From: Ilyonectria destructans
Lineage: Eukaryota; Ascomycota; Sordariomycetes; Hypocreales; Nectriaceae
Reading direction: 5' to 3'
Assembly (NCBI GenBank): GCA_020740775.1
Contig: JAHEWK010000010.1
Location: forward strand, 2,108,001-2,172,000
Length of the DNA stretch: 64,000 bases
A model generated the notes under the pieces. The model was not told the origin of the DNA. It saw only the letters and a program-made list of their open reading frames with translations, and did no database searches. Positions within the stretch are counted from its first letter, which is position 1, and every line of letters starts with the position of its first letter. The position numbers and the translations under genes are program-made. Shown here piece by piece: positions 44,131-53,817 of this stretch.

Positions 44131-45441
44131 ATGTCTGGTGTTGCGAACCCCGCTTCAGACGTCATTGTCGTCATGGAAGGCGAACCGGATGTTCCGGGCG
44201 GGGGATATCATCGTCCCCTGCGTAAAAGGACCAGAACGACGAGGGCATTGGAATCCGAACAGCAAAATGGTGATATGGAATGGCAGGAGGAGGAGAGCAG
44301 TGAGGAAGCTCTGAGTCACACCAGAACTAAGAAAAGGACCACGCCTAAGGCAGCTGGCAGCATGACGGAGGCAATCCAGGGTCTGGAACGACTCCTAGAA
44401 CAAGACTTCAATAAGAGAATGGCAACGATGAAGGCAGAGTTTCAGCTCGAGTTTACAAAACTTAGCGACCGCATGGCTGAAGAAGTCACTAGGACCACGG
44501 CCCAGATGGCACAAGAATTATCTCAAGTCCGAGAGCAGCTTACCCAGGTTTGCAGCGAGTTGGAGCAGACCCGGCTACAACTGGACGCCTTAAACAATGC
44601 TCATGCAGCAAGGTCGCCTGGTCAGACATATGCAGATGCTGCTAGAATGACGCCTGCTAGTATCACCACTCAAAGCCCATCCACGGTCCGATCAGCAACC
44701 CCGGAACCGATGTTCTGCACAGTAGACACATCTAGGGTGCCCGAGGATCATATTGGAGATACTGCACCAGCAGTCATTCGCAGGACCATTGAACAGGAAA
44801 TGCGAGCATCCAGCGACCAACCTAGCTGGCGATGTGTTGCGGTAACCAGAGATGGACGAAATACCAAGCGCCTGAGGATCATCGGTAGGAATGAGGAAGA
44901 ATTGAAGAGGATCAAGATGATCATCGAGGCCAAGAAGGCCCCAGGCACGAGGGTGCTCCGAGACCAACTGTACCCCGTCAAAGTTGACAATGTGAACCGT
45001 ACCGCCGTCCTTGACCAGGAAGGCAAGGTCCTCCCTGGAGCAATGGAAGCCTTGGGCCAAGAGAACGAAATCCAAATTGCAAAGATCGCCTGGTTGAGCC
45101 GAAAGGACAGCGCAAAGGCGTATGGATCCATGGTGGCATACCTTACCAAAAACAGCGATGCTAGGAGACTCCTACAGGAACGCTACTTCCTTGCAGCCGG
45201 TGAATCGGCATACACCAACGCGTTCGAGCGGAGAACCGGACCGATACAATGCTACAACTGCCAGGAGCTTGGCCATAAGGCCTTCTCGTGCAGCAAGAAT
45301 CGGGTATGTGCGAGATGCGCCGCCGAAGGCCATCATCATAGTGAGTGCCAGACGCAGGTACCCAAGTGTGTGCCCTGTGGTGGACCGCACGAGTCGTTCA
45401 GCAGAAGCTGCCCGAAACTCTATCCTACCCGGCATGAGTAG
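44131..45441 (+). CDS. LINE ORF1, gag-like nucleic-acid-binding protein
   Basis: 436-aa protein that would bind the element's RNA. After an acidic/basic N-terminal region it has a predicted coiled coil at about residues 75-155 (FNKRMATMKAEFQLEFTKL and following heptads) and a Ser/Thr-rich hinge. A conserved ORF1 central domain follows (ending around YLTKNSDARRLLQERYFLAA), then a cluster of CCHC-type zinc knuckles at the C-terminus: CYNCQELGHKAFSC, CARCAAEGHHHSEC and CVPCGGPHESFSRSC. It ends in TAG at 45439-45441, overlapping the ATG of ORF2 in the eight bases ATGAGTAG. Confidence 0.88.
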   Translation: MSGVANPASDVIVVMEGEPDVPGGGYHRPLRKRTRTTRALESEQQNGDMEWQEEESSEEALSHTRTKKRTTPKAAGSMTEAIQGLERLLEQDFNKRMATMKAEFQLEFTKLSDRMAEEVTRTTAQMAQELSQVREQLTQVCSELEQTRLQLDALNNAHAARSPGQTYADAARMTPASITTQSPSTVRSATPEPMFCTVDTSRVPEDHIGDTAPAVIRRTIEQEMRASSDQPSWRCVAVTRDGRNTKRLRIIGRNEEELKRIKMIIEAKKAPGTRVLRDQLYPVKVDNVNRTAVLDQEGKVLPGAMEALGQENEIQIAKIAWLSRKDSAKAYGSMVAYLTKNSDARRLLQERYFLAAGESAYTNAFERRTGPIQCYNCQELGHKAFSCSKNRVCARCAAEGHHHSECQTQVPKCVPCGGPHESFSRSCPKLYPTRHE

Positions 45442-48400
45442 GATGTTTCAGGTAATCCAACTGAATGTGAGAAAACAGGATATGGTACATGAAAGCCTAA
45501 TGAACGATAAGCGACTCCAAGATTTTGCAGTTATAGCGATCCAAGAACCACAGGCACGGAAAATTGACGGCAAACTTCTCACAGTCCCCATGGGACACCC
45601 CAAATGGATCAAAATGGTTCCCACAATTTGGAGAGATGGCAGATGGCCAATCCGGAGCATGTTGTGGGTGAATAGGGATTTGGAGGCCGAGCAAGTACCA
45701 ATACAGTCCCCGGACTTGACAGCAGCAACCATACGACTTCCGGACCGAATAGTGTTGGTCGTGTCAGTGTACGTGCCGGGGGGCAAGCCTCAGACTCTTC
45801 GACACACATGCCATACCCTGCACCAGGTGATCCTCGACCTCAGGAGCAGGACAGGGATGGTGGTGGACGTCTTACTGGCAGGAGATTTTAACCAGCACGA
45901 CCGGCTGTGGGGAGGAGACGACGTGCCATTGGTAAGGCAAAGCGAGGCCGAACCGATCATCGACCTCATGAACGAACACGGTCTTTGCAGCCTTCTCCCG
46001 AGAGGCACAAAGACATGGCAAGGCCCCGACAAGGAAAGCACAATCGACCTGGTGCTGGCGACGGCGGAAGTGGCAGACGAAATGGTGACGTGCTCCATAC
46101 ACCCGACAGAACACGGATCGGACCACCGGGCGATCCAAACGACGTTCGATCTCGCGAGGCCTGATCGGATTGCCGCGGAAAGACTGTTGTTCAAGAATGC
46201 ACCATGGACAACAATCAGAACCAGGGTGGAGGACAATCTCCGAGAGCTTCCCTGGACTGTCGGCGTGCAGGAACAGACAGACCAGTTAATGAGGGTCATC
46301 CTCGAGGCGATCCACGAGCTGACGCCCCGAGCACAACCAGTACCGTACGCGAAGCGCTGGTGGACGAAGGATTTGACAAGACTTCGGCAGGTGTATACGT
46401 TCTGGCGGAATCAGGCCAGGGTACAGCGGCGAGCAGGTCAGATGAGGCACGACCTGGAAAGACGGGCCAAGGAAGCATCCAAGGAGTACCATGATGCCAT
46501 CCGGAAACGGAAGAAACTGCACTGGGACGATTTCCTGGCAGAAGATGTCAACATATGGAAGGCGGCCAAATACTTGAAACCTGGAAAAGACATCATGGAC
46601 AACAGGGTACCCCCTTTGAAGAGACAAGACGGCTCCACCACGAAAGATAGGGTGGAGCAGGCAGAGGAGCTGTTCAGCACGTTCTTCCCGCCGTTGCCGG
46701 CCAGGATTGAAGATGAAGGTGACCGACCGCAACGGAGGGAAGTGCACATGCCAGACCTCACCATGGAGGAAGTTGAAGGAAAAGTGCTATCAGCGAAACC
46801 TTGGAAAGCGCCTGGAGAGGATGGTCTGCCAGCAATGGTGTGGAAACAGCTTTGGCTAGTGGTTAGATACCGTGTCTTGCACCTCTTCGACTCATCCCTC
46901 AGGGATGGTGTGGTACCCCACCAATGGAGGAGTGCGAAGATCATCCCGCTAAAGAAAGCAGATAAGGGAGACTACACAGTGGCCAAGGCATGGAGACCGA
47001 TATCGCTGCTGTCAACACTGGGCAAGATACTCGAGGCAGTCGTTGCAGAGCGGATATCCTATGTTGTGGAGAGCTATGGACTGCTGCCCGCAAACCACTT
47101 CGGGGCAAGGAAGCGAAGGTCAGCCGAACAAGCACTGATACTGCTGCAGGAGCAGATCTATAAGGCATGGAGGGCCGGCAGGGTGCTCAGTCTAATCAGT
47201 TTCGACGTCAAAGGCGCTTACAATGGAGTGTTCAAAGAACGACTACTGGAGAGGCTGAAGGCGAGAGGCATACCTGGTGGACTGGTGAGATGGATTGACG
47301 CCTTCTGCTCTGGACGAATGGCCACCGTGGTGGTAAATGGGCACACGTCACAGCTACGGGAGTTGCCACAGGCAGGTCTCCCGCAAGGATCACCGCTGTC
47401 GTCGGTGTTGTTCTTGTTCTTCAATGCAGATTTAGTGCAGAGAAGAATCAACGCAAGAGGTGGTTCGATGGCATTCGTGGACGACTACTCAGCCTGGGTA
47501 GTGGGACCAACAGCGGAGGAGAATCGAGCCGGCATCCAATCAATTATAGACGAAGCACTGGGCTGGGAAAGACGGAGCGGTGCGACGTTCAACGGAGACA
47601 AAACGGCCATCGTGCATTTCACGCGAAACGCCGCGCGTACCAGCGACAAACCGTTCATGATCAAAGGAAAAGTAGTCAAACCCAAAGCGAGCGCCAAGAT
47701 CCTGGGAGTGGTCATGGACGCGAAACTGCGGTACAAGGAACACATAGCTAGAGCCGCCGCAAAGGGGCTCTCGGCTGCTATGTGTTTGAGAAGACTGAAA
47801 ATGCTGTCACCGCGGACGGCAAGACAACTGTTCGTAGCAACAGTAGCTCCCACCATGGACTATGCGTCCAGCGTGTGGGCGCACTCATGTGGCATTAGAG
47901 AAGCTGCTTGGCTGGACAAGGCACAGATGGTTGGAGCACAGGCGATCACGGGAGCTTTCCGGACCGTCGCAACGGCGGTGGCAGAGGCCGAAGCTAGCAT
48001 CCAATCGGTGCAAGAACGGCATGCGCAAGCGGCAACAAGGTTTTGGATCAACCTCCGGACCCTTCCCAGGACACACCCGTTGGCGACACTGAAAGTGAAA
48101 GTGTGTCGCCGATTCGTATCGCCGATGCAGAGGATTGCTCAAGTACAAGGGGAAACAGCCACTGAACGAATGGAGATCATTCGGGAGTACGCGTTACCAC
48201 CATGGCGAGACCGTATCCCGGTGTCGTGCGACCCTGACCGGGAGAGAGCGGCGGAAGAAGCAAAGAGGGTGGATGGCATAGTCATTGCCACCTGCTCCTC
48301 GCAGAGAAGGGGCATGGTAGGCATGGGAGGTGTCGTACGAGACACGGCGATCAATAACGATGACGAGGTAGTGGCCAGCTACTCCATCACTCTCGGATTG

Positions 48401-49213
48401 ACGGAGGAGCTGAACCTATACATCGCCGAGCTAGGAGCTATAGAGATGGTATTGAGATGTATGCCGTCTGGACTCTGCCGGCGGGATATGACTGTCATGA
48501 CGAGCAGCCGCTCCGCACTAGAAGTCATACGGCGGCCACGACAACAATCCGGCCAACAGATCATACGGCAAATATACGACCATATCAAGCGTCTCGAAGA
48601 CGAGGGCCACTCTCTCCGGATGTTGTGGGTTCCAGCAGGAGAAGAGGATTTCGCGCTGGGAACAAAAGCCAAAGCAGCAGCGCGGAAGGCCACAGAAGGA
48701 GAATGCAGACCAGACGTGCCACCACATCTAGCAAGATCCACAAGGATAAGACTAGCGATAACCAAGCAGCGGCAAACAAGAACACTACCAGAAAGAGTCG
48801 GGAAATACTCGAAGCAGATAGACACGGCACTGCCAAGCAAGCATACCCGTACTCTATATGACCCGCTGAAGAGGAAGGAAGCAGACGTACTGTCGCAGCT
48901 CCGCACCGGAATGGCGAGACTTAACAGCTTTCTGTGCAAGATAGGAGCAATGGAATCGGACACTTGCGAATGCGGGCAAGCATCAGAGACAGTGGAACAC
49001 TTCCTATTCCGCTGCACAAAATGGACCGCGCAACGAGAAGGCATGCTGCGATGCTCACAGACAAAGATGGGAAACCTATCATACTTCCTGGGAGGAAAGG
49101 CGGCGTCTGACGGTGACAAATGGGCGCCAGACATGCGGGCAGTACGGGCGACGATCAAATTTGCCATTGCAACGGGGAGGCTTGACATGGACCAGAAGCC
49201 TCAGGCACACTAA
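45434..49213 (+). CDS. LINE ORF2, endonuclease-reverse transcriptase
   Basis: About 1,259-aa polyprotein driving target-primed reverse transcription. It starts MSRMFQVIQLNVRKQ, the usual LNV-type beginning of an AP-like endonuclease. GDFNQHDRLWGGDD and SDHRAIQTTF carry the endonuclease Asn/Asp/His residues (residues about 1-240). The reverse transcriptase covers about 430-800 with AWRPISLLSTLGKILE, FDVKGAYN, GLPQGSPLSSVLF and the catalytic FVDD box at about residue 681. A degenerate RNase H-like region (about 945-1085) follows, and a Cys/His motif (CECGQASETVEHFLFRC) lies near the C-terminus. The open frame extends upstream to 45122, but MSRMF at 45434 overlaps the ORF1 stop and is the likely start, reached by reinitiation. 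Confidence 0.88.
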   Translation: MSRMFQVIQLNVRKQDMVHESLMNDKRLQDFAVIAIQEPQARKIDGKLLTVPMGHPKWIKMVPTIWRDGRWPIRSMLWVNRDLEAEQVPIQSPDLTAATIRLPDRIVLVVSVYVPGGKPQTLRHTCHTLHQVILDLRSRTGMVVDVLLAGDFNQHDRLWGGDDVPLVRQSEAEPIIDLMNEHGLCSLLPRGTKTWQGPDKESTIDLVLATAEVADEMVTCSIHPTEHGSDHRAIQTTFDLARPDRIAAERLLFKNAPWTTIRTRVEDNLRELPWTVGVQEQTDQLMRVILEAIHELTPRAQPVPYAKRWWTKDLTRLRQVYTFWRNQARVQRRAGQMRHDLERRAKEASKEYHDAIRKRKKLHWDDFLAEDVNIWKAAKYLKPGKDIMDNRVPPLKRQDGSTTKDRVEQAEELFSTFFPPLPARIEDEGDRPQRREVHMPDLTMEEVEGKVLSAKPWKAPGEDGLPAMVWKQLWLVVRYRVLHLFDSSLRDGVVPHQWRSAKIIPLKKADKGDYTVAKAWRPISLLSTLGKILEAVVAERISYVVESYGLLPANHFGARKRRSAEQALILLQEQIYKAWRAGRVLSLISFDVKGAYNGVFKERLLERLKARGIPGGLVRWIDAFCSGRMATVVVNGHTSQLRELPQAGLPQGSPLSSVLFLFFNADLVQRRINARGGSMAFVDDYSAWVVGPTAEENRAGIQSIIDEALGWERRSGATFNGDKTAIVHFTRNAARTSDKPFMIKGKVVKPKASAKILGVVMDAKLRYKEHIARAAAKGLSAAMCLRRLKMLSPRTARQLFVATVAPTMDYASSVWAHSCGIREAAWLDKAQMVGAQAITGAFRTVATAVAEAEASIQSVQERHAQAATRFWINLRTLPRTHPLATLKVKVCRRFVSPMQRIAQVQGETATERMEIIREYALPPWRDRIPVSCDPDRERAAEEAKRVDGIVIATCSSQRRGMVGMGGVVRDTAINNDDEVVASYSITLGLTEELNLYIAELGAIEMVLRCMPSGLCRRDMTVMTSSRSALEVIRRPRQQSGQQIIRQIYDHIKRLEDEGHSLRMLWVPAGEEDFALGTKAKAAARKATEGECRPDVPPHLARSTRIRLAITKQRQTRTLPERVGKYSKQIDTALPSKHTRTLYDPLKRKEADVLSQLRTGMARLNSFLCKIGAMESDTCECGQASETVEHFLFRCTKWTAQREGMLRCSQTKMGNLSYFLGGKAASDGDKWAPDMRAVRATIKFAIATGRLDMDQKPQAH

Positions 49214-49472
49214 CTATTCAGATTGAATCCTACTAACATCATACAGTCTCATTTTGGCAGACCGTGCTTCAGCTGCTGAGGATAGGATGCTGAACACTTG
49301 GAGAAATTGGCCTTCAAGCAGGCCTGTCACTGCATATACATCAGATTGGAACAGTCAGTAAAGTGAAATTGTGGGGCTTCGGGTGATTATGGAAGAACCG
49401 TACGAAACGAAAATAGCTTAGCGCAAAGGCCCTCTGGGGTGTGTCCCCCCGGGCGAAATAAAATCCATCCAA

Positions 49473-49484
49473 CCCTGGTTTTCT
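49473..49484. repeat. LINE target-site duplication, right copy
   Basis: CCCTGGTTTTCT, pairing with 44008-44019. Confidence 0.85.
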
Positions 49485-50526
49485 AGTCACTATTCATGAT
49501 AGCTGGAACATGAACAGTCTGTATCATCATATAGCTTCAAAATTATGACAGACATCACACTGAGCAAAGCGAAACCATTACTCCAGTATTTCGTTCCACT
49601 GGAATTCTTGCCATTGATGTCCCGTTTGATCCGCAGGGGAGACAGTGGCTTTTCCCACATTCCAACGGTTTGAGTGAATCCAGATCCCAAAAACAAACTA
49701 GAAGAGCTATTGATCAGAAGAGACAGCTCAGTAGCATCTTAACGAGAACGGAAGTATCCAACGCTAACCTAGCTTCCTTTTTGTATCGAAATGGTATGTC
49801 TGTAACATGTAGTGGAGATTCATCTACTGACTCAAAGAAAGCAACTTCGATGATGTCTCTGAGGAAAGCTGCAAAGTGACAGGTTGGCTCTATTGAGTGC
49901 AGGATGGGATGAGGAGACAGCGGTATCTGTGTTGGGTACGGGCCTGGATGTTTGTCCTCTTTATTTGGTAGGTGTAATTTGGAAGTTATATTTTTGCTCT
50001 ACATTATAAAGAAAGCCTTTTTTTAAACTAGTCTAAGCTTGTATTCTTAGTATAGCTAACACATAGTATTGTTACTTATAACCGCCGTACTCCTTGACTT
50101 TATACATTTTATAAACTGCAAAAGTAGAACGCTCCACTAGAGAGCTCACGTATATTCGGATATTCCTGTTCAATACATTTGTCAAACTACCCTATACCGT
50201 CCCCTCTTTTCTCCGCCACTCACCAATGTTGTCGCATCGCCATATCTCGTCTTTCTCACTTTACGTTTGAAATATGAATATTTTGTACCCAAGTAACCTT
50301 GGATCATCTTTCAACTAAATCGTGTATCTTATGCTCAACATTCATGGATGCACCACTTCACAAGGCGAAAGAGTTTGATGAAACCTGTTGGATCTCATGC
50401 GCTTCCTTTATAGGTTTATTCATCAAGAGTTATCTTGTCTTTAATTACTAGTCAGACCACTGTCTATCATGTGCCGATGACGGCGTAGTAGTCTAGCACG
50501 AACAAAGCATGATAATGATATAACGG
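49485..50526. other. Spacer after LINE, no gene seen
   Basis: About 1 kb, strongly AT-rich from 49970 on. Small open frames around 49490-49880 have no recognisable motif. No gene is supported. Confidence 0.45.
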
Positions 50527-51986
50527 TTAGGATTGAGGTAGGAAGCCACTGGCAACCTGGGCTGCACCCAGGATGACTTGAATCACAGTCAAGAATAATA
50601 TGATTGACCCAAAGCTGACTCTGCGTTAGCCAACTGAGAAATTATAAAATTTCGGGTAGAACTTACAGGAACGTCCAGTATTGGACTGTATCGCGACTAT
50701 CCCGGAAAAGAACCCAAAAGTTCCATGGTCTGGTTTGCTGCAAATGGGCATCAAGTGCTGAAATTCGTGGCCATAATTGCTTGAACTCAGTCTGGTCCCA
50801 CTGTGTGGCATTTCGTTTCATAAGAGTTTCAAGAGTTGGGTCGTATTTGATCTGATAGCGCGCTGGATCCTTGCCTCTTGATGGACTGAGGGCCCGGAGG
50901 ACTCGGTTCCGGAGTCGATATGAACCACAATGTAAACACCAACACCAATAACAAAATCCCCTGATTTTTGCGAGTTTCGTATGTAAATATGAGGGTGTAA
51001 TGGGATTAAATAGGGTGGCGTAAGAGGATTCGATTTCGTCAATCAGTTCCGTAGAAATGCCCATGTCTGAAAGGATACTCGCAGCATCTCCTTGGAGCGC
51101 ACATGGGAGGGCAAAAAGGTCCAAGTAATTGGTCTCCCCATGCTTGGATAAAAGTAGGTGTCGCGAGATGTTGGTCGTCCACGTGAATTTGATGCCGCCG
51201 AGCCTCGAGAGCCTGACAGCATTGAGTTGCTTTGGATTGACGGAGAGAGATTCAAGTAAGCCAACTGAATCATGCAGGCCGAATGGTTCTGTTGTTCTAT
51301 CGGTTGACGAATCTTGCACTGCATTCAGTTCAGATCCATTGATCTCGTATGCGTTTGGTAGCAAACCACTTTGACTCAGAAGCCTAGGGACTGGTTCGTC
51401 GAGAGCCTTTCGTTCAGAGTAGTCATGATTCTGTCTAACGCAATATGCAAAGACTACTCGCCGCTGGTCACGTCGCGTGGGGATGAAATACGACTGCATT
51501 AGCAACCAAGCCCCAAGGATGAGAAGTACGGCTTCCGTCACGCCTGTGATGCGTGCTCCTGAGCCGGCAAAGGTGTCGTTGAAGTAGGCGTGGTTTTGGC
51601 TGTTAACAAGGCGGTCTATGTATTGTTGTATGCGAGGCTGGGCAGCTTGGGAAGTGGGTGGAACTGGAACCGGATCAGAAGGTTGCCGGGAAGGCTGTGT
51701 TGAACCACAATTCATATCGGCAAACGTATGGATACCCTACCCATACTAATGCTCGTATTGGGTTGCGGTATGTATACCTGGTCCCTTCAACAGGTCGCGA
51801 GTCCGACTTTGACGTACCGTGGAAGTGGTGAACAACATCGATGAAGAGGTGCAAAAAGTCATCCAGCTCTCCTCGACCGGGCCAAGACGACTCAATATAG
51901 TGCATGTACGCTTCTGCGGATTCGCCCTTGGCAAGTCCAAGCGCCGAAAACAGCGCGGCTCGAGGCTCGTCTCTCTCCGGCGTCAT
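50527..51986 (-). CDS. Orphan fungal membrane protein with C-terminal helices
   Basis: The main exon (50663-51715, MNCGSTQPSRQ...) is followed by an intron of about 60 nt. A last exon encodes FGSIILFLTVIQVILGAAQV, a membrane helix, ending at TAA 50527. Upstream, 51800-51986 (MTPERDEPRAALFSALGL... HLFIDVVHHFHG) ends at a GTACGT donor and is probably exon 1, but the join to the main exon could not be placed with confidence. A membrane helix near ARITGVTEAVLLILGAWLLM and the C-terminal WNFWVLFRDSRDTVQYWTF followed by a helix are typical of a widespread unannotated ascomycete family. The function is unknown. About 375-440 aa depending on the start. Confidence 0.6.
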
Positions 51987-52130
51987 GGGAAGCAGTTCTA
52001 TTCACTCGAGAGGCATGTGTATTGGCGGCTAAATCTCAAAACGAGGCTGCGAGCCTAGTGAACAGAAACTGCCGATGCGGATCACGTGTTCGACTTGCAT
52101 GGGTTCGCTATTAGTCTGATGCGTCATGTG

Positions 52131-52164
52131 TACGGTCGCACATTACCACATGGGTGACATAACC
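52131..52164 (+). repeat. Left terminal inverted repeat
   Basis: Starts TACGGTCGCACATT. It is identical for the first 29 bases to the inverse of 55679-55707, then has one mismatch followed by four more matching bases. Confidence 0.9.
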
Positions 52165-52463
52165 CTTTTGGGAAGCCTCAACCATGTGGAAATACTTAGT
52201 AATTTTGTGGACCCTTGCAAGACTACAGTATCGCACACTATCCGGAAGGTATCTCTTCATTTAGATGGCATGTCCACCAGGAAATATGTCGTGATAATTC
52301 CTGGTGACGCGTCACAATTCTTCCACTCGCACATCCACACCAGCATCAATACCCAGCCCATCGCCACCCCATAGCTGTTATGGGCTATCCCCATCGATTC
52401 CCTAAGTAAGCTCGGGTCTATCCATCATGAGATTGTGCGACTGACCTTGTCTTGTACGTAGAT

Positions 52464-53714
52464 ATGCCCGATCACGTCCTATCGCAGACATGTCCCGATG
52501 TTCCGAAGACCGTGGCCCCTAAATCGTACCAACGGAGCCACGATTTCATCCGCGATAGCTACCCAGGGTCGAATCTGTGTCCATATTGCGGGAGACGTTG
52601 GCCCACGAGTATCTCCATCCTCGACAGCTCGCCAGTCCCGTTTCGAGACGTTGAGACAGCTTCCACCTCCTCCGCTATACAGTCTATCGACCTAACAGCC
52701 TCTGATCGTTCCACGCCCTCACAGACGATCTTCACCGGCTCTGGAGACGGCCCTGGCCGTATCCTCGCAGCATCGCGGCCCTCCGCCGTGTATCGAGATG
52801 CCAAACTTACGCAGAGTCGGATCGCGAGGGGCATGGGGGCGAGCTCGTTGCAACTCAGTGAGGCTGTGGCTAAACAGAGCCAAAACAAGAGCAGACGGAA
52901 GATCTCGATGCGCCTCACCGTCTTCCTTGCGAGGCCTGGCCCATGGGAAATACTAGACGAAGACGAGGAGCCCCAGTGGTCTTTGGCTAGAGAGCTGCTG
53001 AAGGTCGCTTTGCGCCCCTTCGTCGACGAGGAACCATCTTTACCTGTCCACTTCTGGTTCGACAGCATCTTCTTCCCTCAGTTCAAGGACAAGCCTGCCC
53101 TCTCTTCTGTTCTTCAATTCGACAAGAGACTCGTTCAGAACGCCCATATTAAAGAGGGTATCACGGAGCTGAGCGACCTCGACTGGGAGAGACAGACAGT
53201 CGCAGAGCTTTTCGGCGAGGACTGCCCTTTTCGTTTCAGCAAAACAGAGGGCAGATATCTCCTTTTCCTTGTCTTCTATGAGCCATTGCCTCCTCGACCA
53301 CAATTCCCGGCCCCTCGTCATATCAAGGCACCGAGGTCAGCCGTAAAGCCGTTCAAAAAGGAGAAAGGAATCAAGAAAGAGCTAGTCAAGGCCGAAGTGA
53401 AGGTACAACCAGCCTTGTTAATCGGGAGCGAGTTCAACTCGCCCTCCTTGAGCCCCTCTCTGAGCCCAGTTCTACCCCCTTCGAGAGCTAGCGCAGAAGA
53501 CCAGATCGAGGTTATTACTAGCGACGTGGACGAGACCCGCGCGGGTCAGAAACGAGCTCGAGACTCTATAAGCTCAGCACTCTCGGTAGAGGCAGAGGAT
53601 ACGGAGCTCTCGGCTGGCCCTGCCTTCACTGCCCATGGTCCCGCTGCTGGAACCCGAGGAGTTAATACGAGGAGGCCAAGTAGTCGGCATCCTCATAAAC
53701 AGACGAGGAAATAG
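52464..53714 (+). CDS. Transposon accessory protein, Zn-finger-like
   Basis: About 416-aa protein encoded inside the transposon, convergent with the transposase. The N-terminal part has CPYCGRRW, half of a possible zinc finger. The middle (about residues 145-280) is a compact region with SMRLTVFLARPGPWEIL, LPVHFWFDSIFFPQFKD and YLLFLVFYEPLPP. The C-terminal third is low-complexity, with Lys-rich (KPFKKEKGIKKELVKAE), Ser/Pro-rich and basic segments (TRRPSSRHPHKQTRK) that could bind DNA or direct nuclear entry. It is not recognised as an enzyme. Its place in a two-gene element suggests a DNA-binding or targeting partner of the transposase. ATG 52464 is chosen; an upstream exon cannot be excluded. 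Confidence 0.7.
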   Translation: MPDHVLSQTCPDVPKTVAPKSYQRSHDFIRDSYPGSNLCPYCGRRWPTSISILDSSPVPFRDVETASTSSAIQSIDLTASDRSTPSQTIFTGSGDGPGRILAASRPSAVYRDAKLTQSRIARGMGASSLQLSEAVAKQSQNKSRRKISMRLTVFLARPGPWEILDEDEEPQWSLARELLKVALRPFVDEEPSLPVHFWFDSIFFPQFKDKPALSSVLQFDKRLVQNAHIKEGITELSDLDWERQTVAELFGEDCPFRFSKTEGRYLLFLVFYEPLPPRPQFPAPRHIKAPRSAVKPFKKEKGIKKELVKAEVKVQPALLIGSEFNSPSLSPSLSPVLPPSRASAEDQIEVITSDVDETRAGQKRARDSISSALSVEAEDTELSAGPAFTAHGPAAGTRGVNTRRPSSRHPHKQTRK

Positions 53715-53817
53715 TAGTTACTCTAGCTCAAGGTGACCCAGGTCCCCCATCAGCTCGTCTACACTATTGATAATATCGCCAGGTAGCCCAGTTCCGGAGA
53801 GGCTATTGTTAATAGGC

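Larger units (their letters stand above)
44020..49472 (+). mobile_element. Full-length LINE (Tad1-like non-LTR retrotransposon)
   Basis: A 5,453-bp element with two open reading frames and no LTRs. It is bounded by the 12-bp direct repeat CCCTGGTTTTCT at 44008-44019 and 49473-49484, a target-site duplication. A 5' leader of about 110 bp precedes ORF1, and a 3' UTR of about 260 bp ends in an A-rich segment (GAAATAAAATCCATCCAA). Gag-like ORF1 with CCHC knuckles and ORF2 with endonuclease, reverse transcriptase and RNase H-like domains match the Tad1 clade layout of fungal LINEs. Both frames are open throughout, so the insertion is young and possibly autonomous. Confidence 0.9.

Noticed and set aside
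48457..48861. 134-codon plus-strand frame inside LINE ORF2
   Set aside because: Shadow of the ORF2 coding region with no motif of its own.
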